Source: CAZWMK01 sp964635065 (GTDB lineage Bacteria > Pseudomonadota > Alphaproteobacteria > Sphingomonadales > Sphingomonadaceae). From it: a DNA stretch of 23,458 nt. Below, piece by piece: positions 14,870 to 21,869 of this stretch (positions are counted from its first letter, which is position 1; the number at the start of each line of letters is the position of its first letter). The notes below the pieces were generated by a model. That model was given only the letters and a program-made list of their open reading frames with translations, was not told the DNA's origin and made no database searches. A program made the translations under genes and the position numbers. Location: positions 1 to 23,458 of the forward strand of contig CAZWMK010000025.1 in assembly GCA_964635065.1 (NCBI GenBank), in the 5' to 3' direction.

Positions 14870-16798
14870 TCATGGCTGATACCAGATGGGCGAACTGTAG
14901 GCGCGGTCTTGCACCGTCATCGGGATGTTCGCTGCCATCGCCTTGTGGAAGAAGGCGGCGTCATAGGCCGTCCAGCGCGGTTTCGGGATTTCGAGCACGC
15001 GGACATAATAGAAGGCGCGCGCCTTGGGATCGAAGTCCGGATCGGTCCAGACGGTCGCCAGTTCGGGGGCGCCGATGCTGTTGGTGTAGGTCGCGTTCTT
15101 CACATCGACGGTCGAGCCGACTTTCGGGGCCTTGCCGGTTTTCGGGTCAACCTTGCGGCCATCCGACAGCACGACATCATAGATCTTCTCGTGCGTCTGG
15201 CCCTTGGCGTCGATCCAGCCCTTGATCACCTGCACGCGGTCGAGGTTGGCTTCATCGGGGTCTTTCGCCGCGACGATCATGAAGCGCGGCGCCTGACCTT
15301 TGGGTGCCGCCATCAGGTCGCCGCCCATCGGCACGCCTTTTTTATAGCCGATCTCGGCATAGTTCGGGCGCGTCACATCATTAGATGCGAACTCCCAGCC
15401 GCCGAAGAAGCGCAGTTTGATGCGAGAACCGGTGGTGCCGTAAACCTCTTTCCGCTTGAAGGCGGCAAAGATCGCTTCGCGCGTGTTTTCAGGTGCCCAG
15501 ACACCCGCAAGGCCAGAAGCGCCCAGTTCCCAGCTTTCCTGCAACTGGCCCGCCATCTTTTCATGCGCGCGGTGTGCTGAAGGTTCGGATTCCGGGAACT
15601 TGCCCCAGAAGTCATCCTCGCGCACGGCACTGTAGCCAACATGGCTGTCGGACGCGCCGATCTGGCCGAATTTGAACGGATTGACGCCAAGCTTCTTCTG
15701 GTGCCTGAGGCCTTCCTTATATGCTTCGCGCGTATATTCGTAGCGCAGCATCCAGCCCTGTTTCGGGGCCGTCATGGTGATGTTGGCCTTGTCCCAGGTT
15801 TCGAAGTCGGCGAATTCGTCATTCGGCGACAGGCTGGGATGCGCCTCGCCATCGCCTTTGACCTGGGTGGTTTCGTAAACCGGTTCCCAGCGCATACGAC
15901 GCTTGGCGTAATCGGCGCTGAGCGGCTGGCCGCTGTTGTTTGTGGGTGCGAACATGCGACCGTTCGAGACGTTGCCGTTGTGGGCAATCGCCATCACTTC
16001 GCCGCCCGAAGCCTTTTCATAAGCATCCAGCGCCTTCCACAATTCCTCGGGATCGGTGCTATCCTGCGCCGAGAAGGGCAGGGTTTTCGTCACCTTGTCG
16101 GCGCTGTCCTTGTACATGACGATACGGTGCAGGTTGTCGCCATTGATCATCGACGTCCATTCATAGCCGGAAAAGGCCGTGAACTTGCCCGGTGCGTTAT
16201 AGCGGTCAGCAGTCTGCGCAACCGCGCCCCAGATGCTCTTCTGGATAGCAAGCGGCGTGCGGAGCGCCGGGTCAGTCGACTGCACGGCGTTGGCAAAGGC
16301 CGTGCCGAGCTTGTTGCGCTCGCCCGTGCGCAGATAACCGCCCCATTCGGCGCTCTTGTCCCAGCTGGAAAGCGACGGATCATTGTCCTTGAGGCGTGCA
16401 AAGACGCCAAGATATTCGGCATGGTCGGTGACGACGAGAAAGTCGAGCGGACGACGCAGCTTGACGTGCATGCCGTTCGTCGCCGTGATTTGCTGCCCCA
16501 TGGCGAAGCGGAAAGCGTCGTCGCTGGTGATGCCTTCGTTGTGCATGGTGAAAGCATCGGCCGAATTGCGCGTGTGCAGATGCGTGTCGCCCCAGTAAAG
16601 GTTGGTTGCCGATCTATCGCGCACGACCGGCGAATATTCCTTGTCATCCGCCGCCGGGGCATGGGCGTGCCCCCCCTCGCTGGCCAGATGGCCACCTGCA
16701 TTGGCCTGATGCCACAAAACGCCAGCAGCAAGCAGCGCCGCAGCCGTCGTCGACAGAGCCAGCCAGGGTTTGATCGATGCAGAGCGGATGGTGGTCAT
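14870..16798 (-). CDS. Secreted DUF3604 protein (PHP-like metal hydrolase fold)
   Basis: A 642-aa protein. I start it at ATG 16798, which has GAGG 6 nt upstream; ATG 16813 has no ribosome binding site. A Sec signal peptide (KPWLALSTTAAALLAAG, ANA cleavage near residue 34) is followed by a short His-containing linker (GGHLASEGGHAHAP). PHP-like motifs are present: GDTHLHT (H73, H75), VVTDHAEYLG (D125, H126, E128), GYEWTS (E213), IAHNGN (H273) and GASDSHVGY (D384, H386). They could bind two or three metal ions as in PHP phosphoesterases. DUF3604 proteins have no well-established substrate. The C-terminal part (residues about 470-640) describes a separate beta-rich region. It follows the receptor gene and probably acts on what that receptor brings in. 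Confidence 0.85.
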   Translation of the reverse strand: MTTIRSASIKPWLALSTTAAALLAAGVLWHQANAGGHLASEGGHAHAPAADDKEYSPVVRDRSATNLYWGDTHLHTRNSADAFTMHNEGITSDDAFRFAMGQQITATNGMHVKLRRPLDFLVVTDHAEYLGVFARLKDNDPSLSSWDKSAEWGGYLRTGERNKLGTAFANAVQSTDPALRTPLAIQKSIWGAVAQTADRYNAPGKFTAFSGYEWTSMINGDNLHRIVMYKDSADKVTKTLPFSAQDSTDPEELWKALDAYEKASGGEVMAIAHNGNVSNGRMFAPTNNSGQPLSADYAKRRMRWEPVYETTQVKGDGEAHPSLSPNDEFADFETWDKANITMTAPKQGWMLRYEYTREAYKEGLRHQKKLGVNPFKFGQIGASDSHVGYSAVREDDFWGKFPESEPSAHRAHEKMAGQLQESWELGASGLAGVWAPENTREAIFAAFKRKEVYGTTGSRIKLRFFGGWEFASNDVTRPNYAEIGYKKGVPMGGDLMAAPKGQAPRFMIVAAKDPDEANLDRVQVIKGWIDAKGQTHEKIYDVVLSDGRKVDPKTGKAPKVGSTVDVKNATYTNSIGAPELATVWTDPDFDPKARAFYYVRVLEIPKPRWTAYDAAFFHKAMAANIPMTVQDRAYSSPIWYQP

Positions 16799-16833
16799 GA
16801 CATGCCTCGTCATTGAGAATTTTGCAGAAAACA

Positions 16834-16859
16834 GGTTCCGGGCGCATGCGCCCGGAACC
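16834..16859 (-). terminator. Terminator downstream of the TonB-dependent receptor
   Basis: A 26-bp perfect palindrome (left arm GGTTCCGGGCGCA) lies 12 nt after the receptor stop codon. On the minus strand it is followed by TGTTTTCTG. It sits between the receptor and the DUF3604 gene and probably lets only part of the transcripts continue. Because it is a perfect palindrome it can also form a hairpin on the other strand. Confidence 0.8.
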
Positions 16860-16870
16860 GTAGCTTGTGC

Positions 16871-19324
16871 TTAGTAGCGCCAGGTCAGCTGCAGCTGGAC
16901 CGTGCGCGGCATGGTGATGAAGCCCACCTGATCGGACCAGACACCATTGACCGTGCCGGTGCCGCCACCTGTGGAAGGCGCATCCTGGTGGCCCGTCGCA
17001 TAGAAGCGATTGGTCAGGTTTTTGCCAATGACAGCAAACTCCCACTGATCATCGCTGGTCTTCAGACGGAGCGACGCATCAAGGTTGACATAGCTGTTTT
17101 GCTTCGACCCCGGATGTCCGAAGCCCGAGGCCAGATAGTCGTCGCTGTAACGGCTATCGACTGACATGCCCAGCACAAGGCTGTTCGAAATCGGGGTTTC
17201 GTAATTCACACCGAGCGATGCCGTCCACAATGGCGCATTGGCTGTCGGCTTGCCTTCAAGATCCTGCTGCGGCCGCGGAACGGTCGTGTAGCAGCCCTGC
17301 GCCGGGGTCTGGCCGGTGAAGCAAGGCGCGGACGGGAAGCTGCCATAGCGTGCCTTGTTGTAGTTCAGGCTACCCCGAATGTTCAGGCCGTCAACCTGCA
17401 TCGGCGCATATTCAAACTCCACCTCAACACCCTTTGTCGTCGCCGAACCGGCATTGGTCGTCGTGAAAGCGAAGACCGGCGCATTGAAGAAGTCGATCTG
17501 CAGGTTGTTGTACTTGTAACGGTATACGCCAACATTGAATCGGAGCTGGCGATCAAACAACATTGTTTTCACACCCGCTTCAAAGCCTTTGGCCTTTTCT
17601 GGCTTGAAAGCGAAGTCGGTGTTGACTGTAGTCGTCGGGCTCCAGATGCCGGAATTCGAGAAGCCGCCCGACTTGTACGCAGTCTTGTAAGCAGCATAGA
17701 TGTTCACGTCGCGGCTCGGCTTGTAGCTGATCGTCGCTTCTGGCGACCAGTTGTTGAATGTCTGGTCTGCCGTAATCCGGTCATTTGGCTTGAACACCCC
17801 GAACGACACCAGCGTCGGGTGCGAATAGGGCTGGATAAAGAAGCTGTCCTTGGTTTCGTGAGTGTAGCGCACGCCGCCGGCTACTTCGACCTGCTCGATG
17901 GGCTTGAACACGACCTGACCGAAGCCGGCAATGGTTTCGCCCTTGGTTTCGCTATCCTTGGAGTTAGTAACGTAACGAAATTCAGGCGCAGGTGCCGCCG
18001 AATTTTCCAACCCGTTCGCTGCCGTCCATGAGAGATAATCGCGTTTGGTCTTCTGGTAGAGCATGCCCACCATCAGGTTGACTGGACCGTCATAGTTGGT
18101 CAGAGCGCGAAACTCGCTCGAGAACGCTCCCCAGGTGGACCATTCAGTGGCAGCAATGCCGACATTCGGAGCCGACTGGATATCTCCGTCAAGACGAAAT
18201 ATATTACGGTTCCAGTTATAGTTATTAACCCAAGTAAAGCTGATATTTTCTAGATCATAATTTATCGTACCAGTAACTGCCCACGATTTGTAAGCGTTAC
18301 CGAGGGCTCCATCTTCATATGCATAAGGAAGAGTCTTTGCTATATCTTCCCGGAAGTTGTTCTGGTAAATTTTGAAGTTTTTTCCGCAAGTAACGGTGGG
18401 ATTACGCTGACTGATGCCACCAACCGGGCATGAGTAGACAGAATAGTTAGATGCCGGGTTATTGACCTTGTTCGTGCTCATGCTGGCTTTGAGCGTGGCG
18501 GTCAGACGATCATCAGGCTGCCATTTGAGAGTCAGGCGCCCCATGAATTCTTTGCCGCCGGGTGCCTCGCTGTCCGCCGCCCGCGACAGGCCATTGGTCA
18601 CAGTGCCAGTTGCGACGTCGGTCGTGCGCCAGTTTTGGTCGGTCGCACCATTTTTGAAATAGCCACCATACATTTTCGTACCACGCAGAGCGAGACGAAC
18701 ACCCAGCGTATCCGAGAGCGGACTGGAGATGACGGTTTCACCGATGATGTTTTCCGAACGAATTTCATAGCCGGCACGCGCCATCACTTCGAGTTCGTCA
18801 CCCGGATCGGCGGAAGTGATCGAAACCACGCCTGCGGTTGCGTTCTTGCCAAAGAACAGCGCCTGCGGGCCTTTCAGCAGTTCGAGGCGGCCAAGATCGA
18901 AGAAGCCTTCGTTGATGGTGCGCCCTTGGCCGTAATAGACGCCATCGACCACAACAGCGACCGACTGCTCCAGACCGATCGAGGTGGTATTCGACCCGAT
19001 ACCCCGCAGTACCAGCGTTGCCCCCGAACCGCTGGCCGAACGGCCAATGCTGAACGACGGCGTCGAGGCCGCCACCTTTTCAAGATTGGTTAGGTCGTAC
19101 CGGTCGATCTGCTCCGCCGAAATGGCGGTCACCGACACCGGAACGTCCTGCGTCGTTTCAACACGCTTGCGTGCGGTAACGACGATGTCTTCGATGCCGC
19201 CGCCCTGCGATGCGCCGTCCGCCTGCGCCACGGCGGGCACAGCCGACAGGGCGCCAAATGCGACGATCGTCGATGCCATCAGCAGGCCGCGCAGGGCGCC
19301 GCCCGTCTTGGTCTGAAAAGTCAT
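16871..19324 (-). CDS. TonB-dependent outer membrane receptor
   Basis: An 817-aa receptor. ATG 19324 is preceded by GGAGGA 4 nt upstream, which decides the start; the open frame extends 63 codons further but is not protein-like there. A signal peptide (residues about 1-33, cleavage near AVAQA) is followed by a TonB-box-like EDIVVTARKR (45-54), a plug domain (QDVPVSVTAISAEQI, LVLRGIGSNT, VVDGVYYGQGRTINEGFFDLGRLELLKGPQALFFGKNATAGVVSI) and a beta-barrel ending in VQLQLTWRY with the usual terminal aromatic residue. It imports a large or scarce ligand across the outer membrane using TonB energy. The ligand is unknown; the plug type is the one sphingomonads use for many organic substrates. Residues about 282-382 are encoded by unusually AT-rich DNA. 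Confidence 0.92.
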   Translation of the reverse strand: MTFQTKTGGALRGLLMASTIVAFGALSAVPAVAQADGASQGGGIEDIVVTARKRVETTQDVPVSVTAISAEQIDRYDLTNLEKVAASTPSFSIGRSASGSGATLVLRGIGSNTTSIGLEQSVAVVVDGVYYGQGRTINEGFFDLGRLELLKGPQALFFGKNATAGVVSITSADPGDELEVMARAGYEIRSENIIGETVISSPLSDTLGVRLALRGTKMYGGYFKNGATDQNWRTTDVATGTVTNGLSRAADSEAPGGKEFMGRLTLKWQPDDRLTATLKASMSTNKVNNPASNYSVYSCPVGGISQRNPTVTCGKNFKIYQNNFREDIAKTLPYAYEDGALGNAYKSWAVTGTINYDLENISFTWVNNYNWNRNIFRLDGDIQSAPNVGIAATEWSTWGAFSSEFRALTNYDGPVNLMVGMLYQKTKRDYLSWTAANGLENSAAPAPEFRYVTNSKDSETKGETIAGFGQVVFKPIEQVEVAGGVRYTHETKDSFFIQPYSHPTLVSFGVFKPNDRITADQTFNNWSPEATISYKPSRDVNIYAAYKTAYKSGGFSNSGIWSPTTTVNTDFAFKPEKAKGFEAGVKTMLFDRQLRFNVGVYRYKYNNLQIDFFNAPVFAFTTTNAGSATTKGVEVEFEYAPMQVDGLNIRGSLNYNKARYGSFPSAPCFTGQTPAQGCYTTVPRPQQDLEGKPTANAPLWTASLGVNYETPISNSLVLGMSVDSRYSDDYLASGFGHPGSKQNSYVNLDASLRLKTSDDQWEFAVIGKNLTNRFYATGHQDAPSTGGGTGTVNGVWSDQVGFITMPRTVQLQLTWRY

Positions 19325-19537
19325 GAATTCCTCCTGTCCCCCGGAAGGATGGAACGGAAGCACCCGATGCAGGCAGGAGATGAACCGGCAGCACCACGCG
19401 ACCGGACATGGACATGTGCACCCTGCTGCTGTCAGGCGATTGCGCCCCTTCCTCCCCGTTTGTTTCCGCCTCCGGCCTTGTTCGACCGGCATCGCGCAGC
19501 GCGTTTCCATCACGCCTGAGGAAGGAGTAACACACGC

Positions 19538-19566
19538 ATATCAATTTAGTAAAGACTTACTATCAA
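19538..19566 (-). promoter_or_regulatory. Candidate promoter of the TonB-dependent receptor gene
   Basis: On the minus strand TTGATA (19566-19561) is a five-of-six match to a -35 box, followed by a 17-nt spacer and TGATAT (19543-19538), a poor -10 box. The AT-rich setting and the dyad overlapping it support a promoter. The predicted leader would be about 207 nt. Confidence 0.4.
19547..19562. promoter_or_regulatory. Candidate TetR operator
   Basis: TAGTAA-AGAC-TTACTA, a perfect 6-bp dyad with a 4-bp centre, overlaps the end of the candidate -35 box and the spacer of the receptor promoter. TetR proteins bind dyads of this size, and the adjacent divergent gene encodes one. Binding here would repress the receptor gene. 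Confidence 0.5.
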
Positions 19567-19592
19567 TAAACGCTCCACGGCGCGCAAAATCC

Positions 19593-19619
19593 TGAAATCA
19601 CCTTGAAATTCTCTGAAAT
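19593..19619. repeat. Three TGAAAT repeats phased at 10-11 bp
   Basis: TGAAAT occurs at 19593, 19604 and 19614, with a further copy at 19683. The first three are one helical turn apart, so they face the same side of the DNA. They lie between the candidate operator and the tetR start. They could be activator half-sites or simply AT-rich sequence. Confidence 0.4.
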
Positions 19620-19777
19620 TTTATAAAAAATTACCAAAACAGCATGAATCCCCGCCTCTTTCTTGTATTTTTTTAAGTCATATGAAATGAACAAGCTATC
19701 GCGCATCCGGCATAAAAAGCCGTTGATTTCGCTGAGTTTTCGTCATTTGACGGCGGATTATGCTAGCAGGGTAGGCC

Positions 19778-20482
19778 ATGCCGAATCGGATTCGCACCAC
19801 TGGAAAAAAGCCCCGCACCGCATCGGTGCAAACGCGGACACAGTTAATCCTCGTCGCGGAAAGCCTGTGCGCGGAACGCGGCATCGAGGCCGTATCGCTG
19901 CGCGAAATCTCGCTGGGCGCCGGACAGGCGAACAACAATGCCGTGCAATATCATTTCGGCACCAAGGACGATCTGCTTCACGCGATCTTCGAATATCGCG
20001 TCGCCATGATGGAAGAGCCCCGCCGCCTGATGTTCGAAAAAGCCGAAGCGGCGGGTCGTCTGCGCGATATCCGCACTTTGCTGCAGATCTATGCCTACCC
20101 GCACCTTGGCCTGGCGGATGAAGGGGGGCTTTTCCCGCACGCCGGGTTCATGTCGCAATATCTCTCCCGGCTGCGGCCTCGCGGGATGAAGCACCCTGTC
20201 GATAATCCCGGCGCGATGGCAGAACAGGTTGGGCGGATGAATCACCTGCTGCATGAGAGCCTGTCGTGGATGCCACCCGAAGTCGTGGATGTCCGGATCA
20301 TTCATGCGACGCTCGCTTTCATGAACCTGCTGGTGCAATATGATGCAGCCCGCACCCACAACCGCCCAACGCTACCGCTGACCATGCTCGTCGAAGACAC
20401 GATCGATGTCATGACGCAGATCTGCCTGACGCCCTACCGCTACACAGGGCAGGACTTGTTCAAATCAGGACTTGCAGACTGA
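19778..20482 (+). CDS. TetR-family transcriptional regulator
   Basis: A 234-aa protein. ATG 19778 is preceded by AGGGTAGG. The N-terminal helix-turn-helix is typical: TRTQLILVAESLCAERGIEAVSLREISLGAG followed by NNNAVQYHFGTKDDLLHAIFEYR (residues about 20-75). The C-terminal ligand-binding half is helical and not diagnostic. It is divergent from the receptor gene and probably represses it, and perhaps itself, with release by the transported compound or a product. It is followed 55 nt later on the same strand by the nitronate-monooxygenase-like gene, so the two may be co-transcribed and respond to the same signal. Confidence 0.9.
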   Translation: MPNRIRTTGKKPRTASVQTRTQLILVAESLCAERGIEAVSLREISLGAGQANNNAVQYHFGTKDDLLHAIFEYRVAMMEEPRRLMFEKAEAAGRLRDIRTLLQIYAYPHLGLADEGGLFPHAGFMSQYLSRLRPRGMKHPVDNPGAMAEQVGRMNHLLHESLSWMPPEVVDVRIIHATLAFMNLLVQYDAARTHNRPTLPLTMLVEDTIDVMTQICLTPYRYTGQDLFKSGLAD

Positions 20483-20537
20483 ACGGCGCCGCTGAATCGC
20501 GGGAGGTCAGTCCACGATCCAGTTGGAGCCAGACATC

Positions 20538-21614
20538 ATGATCCATCCCCGCGCGCGTGCTGCCGCCTTTTGCGATCGCTTCGGGCTGGGCCTTCCGATC
20601 CTTGAAGCTCCAATGGCGGGCGCCTGCCCGCCGGCCCGCGCGCGCGCCGTGGCCCAAGCCGGCGGCATGGCGGGCCTTGGCGCGCTGATGAGCACAGCTG
20701 ATGCGATTACGGCATGGGTGAAAGATGTCCGGCAGGGTGAACGCCTGCCATTGCAGATCAACCTTTGGGTGCCGGAACCGGAACCCGCGCGCGACATGCA
20801 GCACGAAGCGGCCGTGCGCGCTTTTCTCGAAACATGGGGACCGCCCGTGCCGCCTGCGGCAGGCGATGCCCGACCCCATGATTTCCGTGCGCAATGCGCG
20901 GCGCTGATCGCGGCCCGCCCGACGGCGGCATCCTCGATCATGGGCCTGTTTCCACCCGACATCGTCGATGCCCTGCATGCAGCCGGGATTGCATGGTTCG
21001 CAACCGCAACCACGCTGACAGAGGCCCTGGCGGCCGAAGCCGCGGGCGCCGACGCTGTCATCGCCCAGGGGATCGAAGCAGGTGGCCATCGCGGCACCTT
21101 CGACGCCGTGGCCGCACGCAGCACGGGGGTTGGCCTGATGGCGCTCATCCCTGCTCTCACGGATGCGCTGTCGGTCCCGGTCATTGCCGCAGGCGGCATT
21201 GCGGACGGGCGGGGCATTGCCGCCGCACTGACGCTGGGCGCCAGCGCAGTGACCATTGGCACCGGCCTGCTGCGCTGTCCAGAGAGCGAAACGCCTGCAG
21301 CATGGGCTGCCCGCCTTGCGACAACCACCCCCGAACAGACGGTTGTGACAAGCGCCTTCAGCGGTCGGCCGGGACGCGCCATCGCCAACGCCTATGTTCG
21401 CGCAACCGGGCAGCCAGGCGCCCCCGAACCGGCGCCCTATCCAGTGCAGCGCAGTCTCACCGCCCCCATGCGCAATGCGGCCGTCGCGGCGGCGGATATC
21501 GAGCGGATGCAGGCATGGGCAGGACAAGGCGCCGGGTTGGCGCAGGCTGTGCCAGTTGGCCAATTGCTGCCGCGCCTGTGGCAGGACGCCACGGCGCTGC
21601 TCTCAGCCTTTTGA
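20538..21614 (+). CDS. Nitronate monooxygenase / 2-nitropropane dioxygenase family flavoprotein
   Basis: A 358-aa FMN-dependent TIM-barrel protein. I start at ATG 20538, with GGAG (20525-20528) 9 nt upstream; an in-frame TTG at 20523 is less likely. Family motifs are PILEAPMAGACPP (20-32), AQGIEAGGHRG (176-186, with H184 in the position of the catalytic His), PVIAAGGIADGRGIAAALTLGA (from 214) and GTGLLRCPES (241-250). True members oxidise alkyl nitronates to carbonyls and nitrite, but many annotated relatives have other flavin roles, such as enoyl reduction. Its C-terminal 12 bases overlap a convergent gene. The position behind tetR suggests a link to the regulated uptake system. Substrate not shown. 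Confidence 0.88.
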   Translation: MIHPRARAAAFCDRFGLGLPILEAPMAGACPPARARAVAQAGGMAGLGALMSTADAITAWVKDVRQGERLPLQINLWVPEPEPARDMQHEAAVRAFLETWGPPVPPAAGDARPHDFRAQCAALIAARPTAASSIMGLFPPDIVDALHAAGIAWFATATTLTEALAAEAAGADAVIAQGIEAGGHRGTFDAVAARSTGVGLMALIPALTDALSVPVIAAGGIADGRGIAAALTLGASAVTIGTGLLRCPESETPAAWAARLATTTPEQTVVTSAFSGRPGRAIANAYVRATGQPGAPEPAPYPVQRSLTAPMRNAAVAAADIERMQAWAGQGAGLAQAVPVGQLLPRLWQDATALLSAF

Positions 21615-21806
21615 CGCGCGCCTTTTTCGCTTCGACGCCATAAGCTTCATGCGGGCAGGCAGCGCGGCAAGGATCGCCCGTTTGGCGCTATTATCGGCCG
21701 TCATCCATGCCGTAATCTCGCCACCCGTGCGGCCACAGCCAAAACACCAGCCAGACGCCGCATCAAGACGGCAGACACCGGTACAGGGAGATTGGATGCT
21801 CGTCAT
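21603..21806 (-). CDS. DUF1289 family small cysteine-rich protein
   Basis: A 67-aa protein starting MTSIQSPCTGVCRLD. Four cysteines (C8, C12, C21, C24) in the pattern SPCTGVCRLDAASGWCFGCGRT, followed by EITAWMTADNSAKRAILAALPARM, match the DUF1289 family. This family is often annotated as possibly metal- or Fe-S-binding, with no established function. The basic tail (KLMASKRKRRASKG) is normal for the group. AGGA lies about 6 nt upstream of the start. Its last 12 bases overlap the end of the convergent flavoprotein gene. Confidence 0.85.
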   Translation of the reverse strand: MTSIQSPCTGVCRLDAASGWCFGCGRTGGEITAWMTADNSAKRAILAALPARMKLMASKRKRRASKG

Positions 21807-21818
21807 CCCCGCTTCCTA

Positions 21819-21848
21819 GGCAGGCTGCCGGGCAAGGGCAAGCCTGCC
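21819..21848 (-). terminator. Hairpin after the MDR oxidoreductase gene
   Basis: GGCAGGCT (21819-21826) and AGCCTGCC (21841-21848) form a perfect 8-bp stem with a 14-nt loop, about 20 nt after the MDR stop codon on the minus strand. There is no T-tract, so it may be a weak or Rho-assisted terminator. Confidence 0.45.
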
Positions 21849-21869
21849 GGAAGACCGCTGCAATGCGAC

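Larger units (their letters stand above)
19325..19777. other. 453-bp divergent intergenic region between receptor and tetR
   Basis: The half next to the receptor (19325-19530) is GC-rich and would be a leader of about 200 nt on the receptor mRNA. The half next to tetR (19531-19700) is strongly AT-rich with runs of A and T and probably holds both promoters. It contains the dyad, the candidate receptor promoter and the TGAAAT repeats listed separately. I found no convincing gene here. Confidence 0.7.

Noticed and set aside
15641..16816. 391-aa plus-strand frame opposite DUF3604
   Set aside because: Antisense to DUF3604 with its PHP-like motifs; no domain recognised.
18181..18480. Insertion of a foreign element into the receptor gene
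   Set aside because: The low-GC patch keeps the reading frame, encodes barrel-like sequence and has no terminal repeats, so allelic recombination or loop diversification fits better than an inserted element.
19325..19513. 63-codon upstream extension of the receptor frame
   Set aside because: Cys- and Arg-rich, not protein-like, and the ribosome binding site and signal peptide place the start at 19324.
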